The notes beneath the pieces were generated by a model, which saw nothing but the letters and a program-made list of their open reading frames with translations, ran no database searches and was not told where the DNA came from. Both the position numbers and the translations under genes were made by a program. Below, piece by piece: positions 45,105 through 54,858 of a stretch of DNA of 64,000 nt. Position 1 is the first letter of the stretch. Each line of letters begins with the position of its first letter. The DNA comes from Blumeriella jaapii (Eukaryota > Ascomycota > Leotiomycetes > Helotiales > Drepanopezizaceae), in assembly GCA_009599575.1 (NCBI GenBank), contig VWND01000005.1, positions 310,001 through 374,000 on the forward strand, written 5' to 3'.

Positions 45105-46384
45105 ATGGCAACAACATCCAAATCGCTGACCACCAAGGTGGAAAGCGGATCGCCTTATCAGCTAGAATCGGCCCAGGCAAGAGCTCCGGGCAACAGAAAT
45201 ACCTGCAATGCGCAGATGTGCTGACCGTCTCGCAGACACGCAAAGCCTGCAAGGCTCTGCTCAATCACATTAAAGCCTCGAAGAAGGCCGCAGCAGCCTC
45301 GTCTGGCAAGCGAAACCTGCTCCAAGATGACCCAGAGGAGGACGAGGACGCAGAGTCGACCCCCATCTGGCTCCAGCTCACGACCAAGAAGCACATCATC
45401 GACCGAAAAAGCTTCAAGCCCGTCAAGGTCGCCCTTCCCCACCCGCTCAACACATCGCCCACGACGACCATCTGCCTCATAACCGCCGATCCGCAACGCA
45501 CCTACAAGGACCTGGTCGCCTCGGACGCCTTCCCTTCCGAGCTCGCCGCGCGCATCACCCGCGTTGTCGGTGTGCAGAAGCTGAAGAAGAAATGGGGCCA
45601 GTACGAGGCGCAGCGCAAGCTGTTCGCCGAGCACGACATCTTTCTCGCTGACGACCGCGTCGTCACAATGTTACCGAAGCTGCTGGGCAAGACGTTCTTC
45701 AAGAGCCAGGCGAAGAGGCCTATCCCGGTGTCGATCATGGAGCCAGCGCCGAAGACGGAGGGGAAGCGCATCGCGAAGGCCAAGGAGCAGACGAAGGAGA
45801 AGACGGGCGGACGGGGAGCAGCGGGTGCGAAAGCTGTGGCGAGCGAGATTCAGAAGGCGATCGCGTCTGCCGTCGTGACCTTGACGCCATCGACGAATAC
45901 GGCGGTTAGGGTGGGCTATGCGAACTGGGATGCCGAGAAGCTGGCTGCGAATGTAGAGGCGGTCAGCTTGGCGCTCATTGACAAGCATGTTCCCAAAAAG
46001 TGGAGGGGAGTGAGATCGCTGCACATCAAGGGTCCAGAGACCGCGGCGCTGCCGATCTGGCTGGCAGAGGAGTTGTGGGTTGACGAGCAGGACGTTTTGG
46101 GCGAGGAAGAGGTGCAGAAGATGGCGCAGGCCAACATCGGGAAGAAGCGCAAGTCCAAGGCACTGGAGAATGTCGAGACTAAACCCACAGATGAAGTCAA
46201 GGAGGTCAAGAAGGCGAAGAAGCAGAAGCTCATTGAGAGCAACGACGATAATCTGGACAAGGAGATCGCTGCTAGAAAGGAGAAGCTGAAGAAGCAAAAG
46301 GCGGACGCGGCCAAGGATGTGGGTGTGGATGAGGTCCCTCGGGCGTCGAAGAGGGCGAAGAAGGCAACGGCTGTTGCGACGTGA
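45105..46384 (+). CDS. CIC1: Ribosome biogenesis protein of the L1 family (Cic1/RSL1D1)
   Basis: Predicted 406-residue nucleolar protein with a ribosomal-L1-like domain, the Cic1/Nsa3 (human RSL1D1) type that binds pre-60S particles. Start 45105 (MATTSKSLTTKVESGSPYQL). Exon 1 is 45105-45176, exon 2 45236-46384. The 59-bp intron begins GCAAGA and ends CGCAG with branch GCTGAC, so it is a GC-AG intron. It joins LESAQ to TRKACKALLNHIKASKK, the expected family sequence. The L1 fold then follows (PIWLQLTTKKHIIDRKSFKP, ICLITADPQRTYKDLV, HDIFLADDRVVTMLPKLLGK, KRPIPVSI). The Lys/Glu-rich C-terminus (KKAKKQKLIES) is a likely nucleolar signal and coiled region. Reading straight through from a non-ATG upstream would replace the true N-terminus, so I reject it. 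Confidence 0.9.
45177..45235 (+). other. GC-AG intron in CIC1
   Basis: Donor CAG|GCAAGA, branch TGCTGAC, acceptor CGCAG|ACA. No in-frame GT donor nearby gives the conserved protein join. Confidence 0.75.
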
Positions 46385-46641
46385 AGCGCAATCTATACGG
46401 TGGTGGTCTTGCATTGCTACGGCGTCCGGGGCGTCTGGTGGAACCTGAAAACCATCGGGACTTGGTATCCGACAAATTCTGTTGCGATTCGTAGGAAGAA
46501 TACAAGTTCTGTTCGCGACCGATTTCTCATGAGGTCCCGCGCTCAAAACTCTTAGTGAAGCTGTCACCGAATCTGATTTTACAAGCCCAAACGCCCGTGT
46601 CCTGCCTGCTACAGCATCATGCACGTTGTTACACCTATCGC
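46385..46641. other. Convergent intergenic spacer
   Basis: 257 bp between the 3' ends of CIC1 (+) and the thioesterase gene (-). Nothing recognised. Confidence 0.6.
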
Positions 46642-47682
46642 TTACAACTCCAGCTGCCACGATTCCTCGTCGCCATCTCCCATGGTTTCCTCCGAGTCGA
46701 ACTTCCTCCTCAATGGTCCATAGTTCTCCTTGAAAGTCTTCTTCAGCACCTCGGAGCTCAGCTGCATGTGTCCACCCGCCGTGGTCGCGAATTTCAGCGC
46801 GCCCTTTTCATCTAGCGCCTTCAGGCCAATCCAGTCCTCCTTGTAAATGGCCCTCTCCCTCAGCGGCGTGACCTCTGTCCCATTGACCTCCGCGAACCAG
46901 CCGCTCTCCTTCGGGATGACCGTCTCGTCCTCCTCGAACAGGAACATGGTAAAGCGTTCCAACCGAGCCAGATTCTCCCGGTACGTCGCATTCTTCCGCG
47001 CCCGCTCGTTGTTCACGTCGGCCAGGAAGTTCGAGTGCGCGAGGTAGTCCTCCATCTGCAGCGGGTCGCGGAAGTACTGGGCGGGCACCAGCCGGCTCTG
47101 CACGAACGCCGACCAGGTGTTGGAGCGCAGCAGGCCCTGCGCGCCCCGGCACAGCCAGTCACCGCGGCCGCACGCCTGGAACTCGGCGATGCCGTTGTGC
47201 TGGCTGCCGAAGGTCACCAGGCTGCGCACCGCCGGGCGGTTGCACCGCTCGACGTAGCCCCTCAGGAACTGCCCGCCCTGCGAGAAGCCCAGCGCGTCGA
47301 TGGCCGGCGCGGTGGACAGGATCGGGTGCGCGGCGAGGTCGGCGCACACTTGCTCGATCTGCTGCGTGAGGTTGCCGAAGAAGGTCGCGCTGCTGTCGGC
47401 GCCCGCGTCGCTGTCGAGCCGGATGATATAGGTGAAGGTGCCTGGGTGGACCGATTCGGCGAGGGCGGCGACGTCCGCGAGCCCTTCGGCCTGGTAGTTG
47501 TCGGCGAGACCGTGCCAGATCACTAGGGGGAGGGGGGTGTCGTCGTCGTCGGGTGTTGTGGACGTAGATGTGGAGGGGTCACTGGGCGTCGAAGCTGAGG
47601 AGAGGCCTCGCGAGGGGAGAGTGACGGCGTGGAGGAGGGAAGTGGTCGATAGTAGCGTGAGGAGGATGGGGAGTCTAGCCAT
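46642..47682 (-). CDS. Palmitoyl-protein thioesterase (PPT1 type)
   Basis: Single-exon, 346-residue lysosomal/vacuolar thioesterase that removes fatty acyl groups from Cys of proteins. Signal peptide MARLPILLTLLSTTSLLHAV, then a Ser/Thr-rich linker. The alpha/beta-hydrolase starts LPLVIWHGLADNY. The nucleophile Ser (about 134) sits in LGFSQGGQFLRGY, followed by FGSQHNGIAEFQACG. The catalytic Asp (about 252) lies in DETVIPKESGWF and the His (about 305) in AGGHMQLS. These are the Ser-Asp-His triad positions of animal PPT1. Several Cys (QACGRGDWLCRG) and N-glycosylation sites (NLT, NAT, NGT) fit the secretory route. Length is slightly above the family norm because of the linker. Convergent with CIC1. 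Confidence 0.92.
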   Translation of the reverse strand: MARLPILLTLLSTTSLLHAVTLPSRGLSSASTPSDPSTSTSTTPDDDDTPLPLVIWHGLADNYQAEGLADVAALAESVHPGTFTYIIRLDSDAGADSSATFFGNLTQQIEQVCADLAAHPILSTAPAIDALGFSQGGQFLRGYVERCNRPAVRSLVTFGSQHNGIAEFQACGRGDWLCRGAQGLLRSNTWSAFVQSRLVPAQYFRDPLQMEDYLAHSNFLADVNNERARKNATYRENLARLERFTMFLFEEDETVIPKESGWFAEVNGTEVTPLRERAIYKEDWIGLKALDEKGALKFATTAGGHMQLSSEVLKKTFKENYGPLRRKFDSEETMGDGDEESWQLEL

Positions 47683-50015
47683 GACGGCGGTGATGGGGGG
47701 GCTGGTTTCGAAGCAGTGGATGAAAGATTGGTTGTGGAGTTGCGCTTGGTAAGTGGTGTTGTTGATTCTAGAAGGGGACCAAGCTTCATCCGTATCGACA
47801 CGCTACTTTTAGCGGCTCCTTATTTAGTCAGTGGCCCATGATATCGACGACGACGCCAAAATTCTTGACACCAACTAACTCATTCGCAAGTTCATTCATA
47901 TCTGAACACGAACACCTGTGCGACGTGCGACTTTTCATCTCATGTCAGGATCCTTACAACCCCGGATCTCTTCTCATGGTCTTGTTGCTAATGCATTTCT
48001 ACTGCTCACTTGTTGTGTCGCTTCCACCAGTTTTGCGTGGCACCATGTATCGTTTCACACAGCACTTCAGCTCTGAAGTCCATAAGCAAATCCTCCGCCG
48101 AAGAAGCGGGCTTGCTGAGATCGGGATGCTCTGGATTGGAGAAGCACTCTTCGAGTACCGGTCAGCATTACGCATCAGCTATGTGCCCCGTGGCAATCAC
48201 TCTCGCTGAGTGGCTCATCGGGGGAAAGACAGTCGGGTTGGAGATATTCCGCCGGCCTGCCCTGGTCTGGCCCGGCAAAAGCAACAGCTCTGAACGCATT
48301 CCGTGTTACGCAATTCCCCCGGGGAACCTGCAAGGCCAGGGGAGGGGGCTCACATGTCAGCCAACCAGAGCTACCACGCAAGGGAACGAAGAATGAATGC
48401 CAACAGGCAGGATAAGTAAGTCAGTTCGCAATCCTCGAATGCTAGATTGTAACGCCTAAAGTGCATGGTCCGCCGAGAGATTCGTTGCCAAGCGGCGAGC
48501 ACGACTTCATGATCTTCCAGTGCAGATCATTGTTGATCTCGAGGGATCAGGATGGCCTCCTGCACCCATTGTTGGCGCTTGAGCCAAGGGCTTCAACTGA
48601 AGCCTGGTCGACAGCAGAGGCGTGCAGTCCTTTCTCCTTCTCAAGACCTCATCCCGCAACCAAAGAAGGGCAACCTGGGTCTCGCTCCACTCTGGTGACG
48701 AGCGATTATTGGGATGCTCCAGTGGCCAAAAGTTGTGTCTCATGCTACTTCTCCTACTTTCCGTAGACCATAGTAGTCCTACTGCAACTCCAGTACTCCC
48801 AAGGTGGCGGCCATTCTTAGCTGACCAAGAGCTGGCTTAAGTTCATCCTCATCCGCACGCTTGAATGAGTCTTCGAGACAGGTACAAAATTCGAGACTCT
48901 GCCTGATAAGATCAGCTTTATGATAGCCAGTCTGGGAATCTGTGGCGCCCGGAAAATCCTCGATTTGGACCCGCCGTCGATGATGTTGAAATGAATCTAG
49001 ACACCTTCAAAAAGAAGTTCAGAAGTCCTACAGGACAGTGAGTGTCGTCCAGCGAGAAGCGGCTCATGGCCCCACTTCCCAAGCCAAACGTCGATTCCCG
49101 TGCGCTACATCCTTCAACCTGTTGCACGATGTTTCGTTATATATAAGCTTAAGATCTGACTTTCCTATTAGTGAAAAACCGAACTTATCAGAGCCCGAGT
49201 CCGTCCCAGACACGGACGATATATTGCAGTTGCCAACGAGCGGTGCCAATGCCGCCAGAGTCACACCAAAGAATGCTCTACATGTTTCCAATTCAGTGAT
49301 CCGAAGCTCTGACGAACAGATACAGGGCCTGTGAGCGAGGATTGCAGGCCGTATTTACTGTCATGTTTCGAAGACTTCACCCGCCAGCCACTTCAGACTG
49401 CGTCATTGCATGATCCGTTCCCAATCTCGCTGCCGTCGAGTATCAGGGGTCAGGTCCGCTTGAGTGTGTTCCGAGACAACAAACCGCCAGCCAAGGCCAA
49501 TCCCGAAAGCAGCCACGCAAGCCTTTTCGGACGAGAAGCTGTTTCCGGTCCAAAGCTTAGTCGCAAGTCTTCTACTTGGCGATGAGCCGTCCGGCAGAGA
49601 CGGGCATCAGTCCACTCTCCTTCGTGTTGGCCGGGGAAAAAAGACAACGATAGGCGCCGGAGGACACTTTATGCTAGACACCTTCACGGAACCCGAAAAT
49701 GAAAGGTTCTGGATTTCCTTGTGGTGCTACATTGCAACATGTCCCCCTCTCAAGTGGTGGTGTTGGGTTCCAGCCAGTCCCAGAGCTGTCTTCCCAATAC
49801 GCGGACCTGTATAAATACAAAGCCCCAGTGTCTCCTCGGTTTTTCACTATCTCATTCATTGAGAGGTGCTACATTCTCTGCTGTCGTTTACGACTGCCAT
49901 TCTTTCTTGCCCATTCCATCTTCTTTCCATCAATTACAGCAGGCTGATATTTACATCCTCCATTTCATTCCGACACTTATCCGCAGAGCGAAGACTTGCA
50001 AAACACAGCTACACC
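47683..50015. other. Intergenic, nothing recognised
   Basis: 2.3 kb between the thioesterase start and the AA9 start. Frames are short and overlap on both strands. No known motif was found. Confidence 0.45.
49811..49818 (+). promoter_or_regulatory. TATA box of AA9 gene
   Basis: TATAAATA stands 205 bp before the ATG at 50016. A strong TATA consensus is common for highly regulated secreted-enzyme genes; the role here is inferred. Confidence 0.5.
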
Positions 50016-51784
50016 ATGTCTTTCTCTAAACTTTCTGTCCTCGTCGGATTGGTCACACTTGTCAGCGCTCACGGAACTGCCTCGGGCATCGTCGCAGATG
50101 GAGTTTGTGAGTTGGTCTGGTAAAAGTATGCGTCTCCATGATTGCTTACTATGCCCTCCAGACTATCCAGGATACGACGCCGACTTCCAATATCTGGCCG
50201 AGCAGCCAGTGGTTGCTGGCTGGTCGACTCCACAGAACCTAAACAATGGTTTTATCGCCCCAAGTGCCTACGCCGACCCCGATATCATCTGTCACAAGGG
50301 CGCCACCAACGCTAAGACTTCAGCGACTGTGAGGGCCGGTGGAACTGTTGAGGTTCATTGGGATCCCTGGCCGGGCACTCATCACGGCCTAGTGGTCGGT
50401 ACGCAGGTTCTGCCAGATTCACCTTACTCGATACTGATGGCTCATAGAATACCTTGCGGACTGTGCTGGTGACTGTACCATTTTCAATAAGACCGCCCTC
50501 GAGTTTTTCAAAATCGGCGAAGTTGGACTCGTCGACGGCTCATCGGCCCCCGGTATCTGGGGAACTGACCAGTTGATCGCCAATAACAATACCTGGACTG
50601 TCACTATTCCCTCCACCATTGCTCCAGGAAAGTACGTCCTTCGCCAAGAGATAATAGCTCTTCACTCCGCTGGGAGAGCTGGTGGTGCGGAAAACTACCC
50701 TCAGTGCTTTAACTTGGAGGTCACTGGCTCAGGAACCGACAAGCCGGCCGGCACCGTTGGTACAGCCCTCTACAAGGAGACTGACCCTGGAATCCTGATT
50801 GACATTTACACTGCTCTCGCTTCATACACACCACCAGGTCCAGCTCTGTACACCGGTGCAGTCCCTGCTTCGCAAGCCCTCGAAGTAGCACAGGCTTTTC
50901 AAGTCCCGTTGAATCCTCGATCTGTCGACGACACCATCCCGGCCAACGACACCGCCTCCACGCGGAAGCCAGAGCCAACCAACAAGCCCTTCCACTCTAA
51001 TCCAACAGCGCCCAACCAAGGCAGCCCCGTCGGCCTAGCAGCGTCTCCTGATAGTGAGGGCAGTTCAAGCGGCCCAGTCTCAGAGTCCACCCCGAAGTCA
51101 GACACGACCGATGCAGAGACACCCGCCAGTGCTTCCACTGCCCCAGCCGAAAGCATTCTCGACAACCTCCTCTCGTGGCTCTCGTCCTTCTACGACAAGT
51201 ATGCCGCAGCATTCAACAACGACGCCACCATCGCCCGCCGCCACGCCCGCGACCTCGCCGCTCACGCCAGGATGGACAAGTACCCCATCCAGAGACCTGC
51301 TCGCCCTTCAGGTAACGTTCGCCCATTTCCCCACCACCACACCGGGTCCGGCGCGGACAACCCCACCGGAATCTTTCCCTTTGGAGCCCCTAAGCCCACC
51401 GGGATCAGCCCCTCTCGGGTTCCTAAGCCTATTGTTATCTTTCCCTCTGGATCCCCCCTGCCCACCGATCCATCTCCCTTCGGAGACTCTGATCCTATCG
51501 GAATCTTTCCCAGAGAAGCCCCTAAGCCCACCGGTATCAGCCCCTTTCGAGGTTCTAAGCCCACTGGTGCTTTTCCATCTGGAGCCCCCAAGCCCACCGG
51601 AATATTTCCCCCCGGAGTATTTCCCCCCGGAATCTTTCCCCCCGGAACTTCAAAGCCTACCGGAGTTAGGCCCTCTCGAGGTCCTAAGCCTTTTGACACT
51701 TTTCCTTCTGAAGCTCCCAGGCCTACCGGAATCTTCCCCCCCGGAATCTTTCCCCCCCGGAACTTTAAAGCCTACCGGAGTTAG
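50016..51784 (+). CDS. AA9 lytic polysaccharide monooxygenase with long repeat tail
   Basis: Secreted copper monooxygenase of family AA9 that cleaves cellulose or related glucans oxidatively. Exons are 50016-50106, 50162-50398 and 50448-51784 (introns 55 and 49 bp, GTGAGT/CCAG and GTACGC/ATAG, in frame); 554 residues as read. The signal peptide ends LVSA and the mature protein begins with His19, the N-terminal copper ligand ([11 protein letters not shown]). Further marks are DIICHKGAT, the second copper His in [49 protein letters not shown] and [13 protein letters not shown] with the axial Tyr. The Gln usually two before that Tyr is Glu here. After about residue 230 comes a Ser/Thr linker, then Pro-Thr-Gly-rich repeats (KPTGIFPSG-like). 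The frame ends at 51784 just after a C-run; similar repeats continue in other frames to 53181. Confidence 0.85.
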
Positions 51785-53180
51785 GCCCTCTCGAGGTCCT
51801 AAGCCTTTTGACACTTTTCCTTCTGAAGCTCCCAGGCCTACCGGAATCTTTCCCAGGGAAGCTTTCAAGCCCACTGGAATCAAACCATCTCGAGGTCCTA
51901 AGCCAACTGGACTATTCCCTTCCGGAGATTTCAAGCCCACCGGATTTAGGCCGTCTCGAGGCCATGCTCTTCCTTCTGCAGCTCCCAGGCCCGTAGGTAT
52001 TTTTCCCAGGGAAGCTTTCAAGCCCATTGGAATCAGACCATCTCTAGGTCCTAAGCCTACCGGAATCTTCCCTTCCGGAGATTTCAAGCCCACCGGATTC
52101 AGGCCATCTCGAGGCCCCAGGCCCACTGATGATGCTTTTCCTTCTGAAGCTCCCAGGCCCGTAGGTATTTTTCCCAGGGAAGCTTTCAAGCCCACTGGAA
52201 TCAGATCATCTCGAGGTCCTAAGCCCACCGGAATCTTTCCTTCCGGAGATTTCAAGCCCACCGGATGCCAGGCCATCTCGAGGCCCCAAGCCCACTAATG
52301 ATGCTCTTCCTTCTGAAGCTCCCAGGCCCGTAGGTATTTTTCCCAGGGAAGCTTTCAAGCCCATTGGAATCAGACCATCTCTAGGTCCTAAGCCCACCGG
52401 AATCTTTCCTTCCGGAGATTTCAAGCCCACCGGATTCAGGCCATCTCGTGGCCCCAGGCCCACCGATGATGCACTTCCTTCTGAAGCTCCCAGGCCCGTC
52501 GGAATCTTTCCCAGGGAAAAGGCTTTCAAGCCCACTGGAATCAGACCATCTCGAGGTCCCAAGCCCACCGAGATTTTCTCTTCCGGAACTTTCAAGCCCA
52601 CTGGAATATTCCCTCCCGAAGATTTCAAGCCCACCGGAATCAGGCCCTTTCGAAATTTAAAGCCCACTAATGCCTTTCCTTCCGGAATTCCTCAGCCTAC
52701 CGGAATCTTCCCCCCCAAAGCTTTCAAGCCCACCGGAGTCAGGCCGTCTCGAGGCCCCAAGCCCACTGATGCTTTTCCTTCCGAAGCTCCCAGGCCCGTC
52801 GGAATCTTTCCCAGGGAAAAGGCTTTCAAGCCCACCGGGGTCAGACCCTCTCAAGGTCCTGGGCACACTAATGCCATTCCTTCTGGGGTTCCTCAGCCTA
52901 CCGGAATCTTCCCTTTTGGAGCTTCTAAGCCCACCGGAATTTCCCCCCCCGAAGCTTTCAAGCCCACCGGATTCAGGCCGTCTCGAGGCCCCAGGCCCAC
53001 TGATGCGTTTCCTTCTGAAGCTCCCAGGCCCATCGGAATCTTTCCCAGGGAAAAGGCTTTCAGGCCCACCGGGGTCAGACCCTCTCGAGGTCCTGGGCCC
53101 AAGCCCACCGGGACTTTTCCTTCCGGCGCTCCATTCCCAACCGGTTGGAAGGGTCCCAAGAAGGACGGAATCCCCTTCTA
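51361..53180. repeat. Minisatellite: Pro-Thr-Gly coding repeat with higher-order period
   Basis: About 1.8 kb of degenerate 36-45 bp units encoding x-x-x-K-P-T-G-I-F-P-S-G-like peptides. From 51.85 kb a higher-order block of about 160-170 bp repeats: copies of CCCAGGGAA occur at 51852, 52014, 52173, 52342 and 52510, then at 52810 and 53044. The array lies wholly inside the AA9 tail region. Confidence 0.9.
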
Positions 53181-53181
53181 A
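51785..53181 (+). pseudogene. Out-of-frame continuation of AA9 repeat tail
   Basis: Beyond the stop at 51784 the DNA keeps coding the same repeat in other frames. The second frame (from the C-run at about 51745 to about 52262) gives units such as GIFPREAFKPTGIRPSRGPK. A third frame, from about 52263, continues PTNDALPSEAPRPVGIFPRE to the end at 53181 with FPTGWKGPKKDGIPF and a stop. The two frame steps are +1 each: one at a C7-C8 run, one where GATGCCAGG replaces GATTCAGG. If both are errors or correctable, the protein would be about 1,000 residues. If real, the tail has been truncated. Confidence 0.7.
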
Positions 53182-54858
53182 ACACGGCGAGATTATGATG
53201 CGGGTGCTGGAACACCCGTCTCTGGGTTAGACCTGGATCATTCGTACCAATTTTAGAAGAGAGAGGTTGGTGGAGGAGGTGAGACGGATGGTGTTTGTGT
53301 GTATTGTTTGCAAACCAGGAGCCGCTTGGCCGGCTTTCACTTTCTTTCTTTCTTTCTTTCTTTCCTTCCTTCTTCCTTTTCTTCGCTCTTTCTCGGTCAT
53401 CTAGATGATGGCATTTATCAGCCGAGCTTGCTCGATTAACCAATCAAATATTTCGTCGCGTACGCTCGTGCTTTGTGCTTGTGCTTGTGCTTTGTGCTTG
53501 TCCCTTGCTGATCTTTGCTCCAAGCCGGCTGCTCAAGACGCTAGCTCAACAAATCATCAATTGCGAGATCTCGATTCTCGGAAGTTACGGGTAGGTACCT
53601 AGGTAAGTCGTCGTTTGGCAACCCTCGCTTCGACGATTAGGCATCCTCCCTAGTCTGGGGGTGCTTTGCGGACTGCGGACCGATGATGGGTTGGGCGGGG
53701 AAAGGAAGGGGAAGCATGTCCATCTGGGCGCATCTTCTTGCTGAAATCGGAACGGAGGATCTCAGGGCAGGCAGGGGAGAGGGTTAGGGTAAGTAAGCTC
53801 CATTCAGGTTGTGGTGCTAGAATCACGAACGCCCCTTCGCCACATTCATTCTCTCTTGCATTCCTGGAATCCTGGAAGCTAGTTCTACGCTGTGACAAAT
53901 GCCTCCGGAGTCACCAGTTCTTCTGCTCGTCCAGCTAATGCGCGCCTCCCAGATCTTCCGGTTTTAGACGAGAAACCCTAAGATCTAGATACACATATAA
54001 TAGGTATGCAACCTTTACCAAAAACCACAACCCATCATTTCTAGCCTCCGGCGAAAGCTCCCATCGCCCCTTCAGCCATGCAAGACACAGACAGACAGGT
54101 TCGTTTACCTGCTTCCTTACTCAATCCACTATCGACTTGGAAGTACACGCTTTACCAAAACTTCCATGACGCCATGTATATACATGTATGAGTATAAGAA
54201 CGAGTATTCCAAAATGGATAGCGCACGGTATGAGCTGATAATTAAAAACTCGACTGCTGTTTTTGGCTTATCTGTACGTGCACATTCCCATTAACCAATA
54301 CGGTGGTCACGACCAAAAAAAAATTTCGAACCGTATTGGAATATTCATGTACTGTTATTGCGGCAGTCTAATTACTTGGACAAGTAGGTAACCGAGAGAT
54401 AAGAGTCAACTGGAGAGCAAATTCTGGTTAGGTAGGAGGTTTGAGCTAAATCTGATCATGATCAAATCACGCTACTTCAAAACAAAAGCAGCGTAAAAAA
54501 CCCTTGAAATGAATACGGAAAATCATTGGTATTTGGTATAAGATCCTGCTAAATCGATATAAGACTAAAATCCAAAAAATTAAGTATTTAACAAATTCAT
54601 TAATGCAATGCAAAGCAAGGACGAACCGTGATACTAGATAGACGTTAAAGTATGCCGTAGCGCCAAACAGGTACGTACAGTGCGACACCTAGATCAACTC
54701 AATCCATGAACCTAACTCCTCGAACTCCCCATAGGATATCCTGCTGCTTGTAAGAATCGTTTCGCATGCACAATCTGTAAGAGTAGGAAACCAACCAACC
54801 CACATTTCCACCGCGCCATCAAACATCACAAATCCCCCACTAGCCTCCCCACTTCCAG
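53182..54858. other. Intergenic with simple repeats
   Basis: Nothing coding. Holds (CTTT)n at 53338-53380 and a GTGCTT-rich run at 53467-53500. Confidence 0.5.
53338..53380. repeat. (CTTT)n microsatellite
   Basis: About seven TTTC units, then TTCC variants. Confidence 0.9.

Noticed and set aside
45671..46660. 329-codon Leu/Arg-rich minus frame
   Set aside because: Antisense shadow of CIC1.
51262..53159. Long minus-strand Gly-rich frames (PVGLGPRDGLIPVGL type)
   Set aside because: Antisense of the AA9 Pro-Thr-Gly repeat; tandem repeats leave all frames open.
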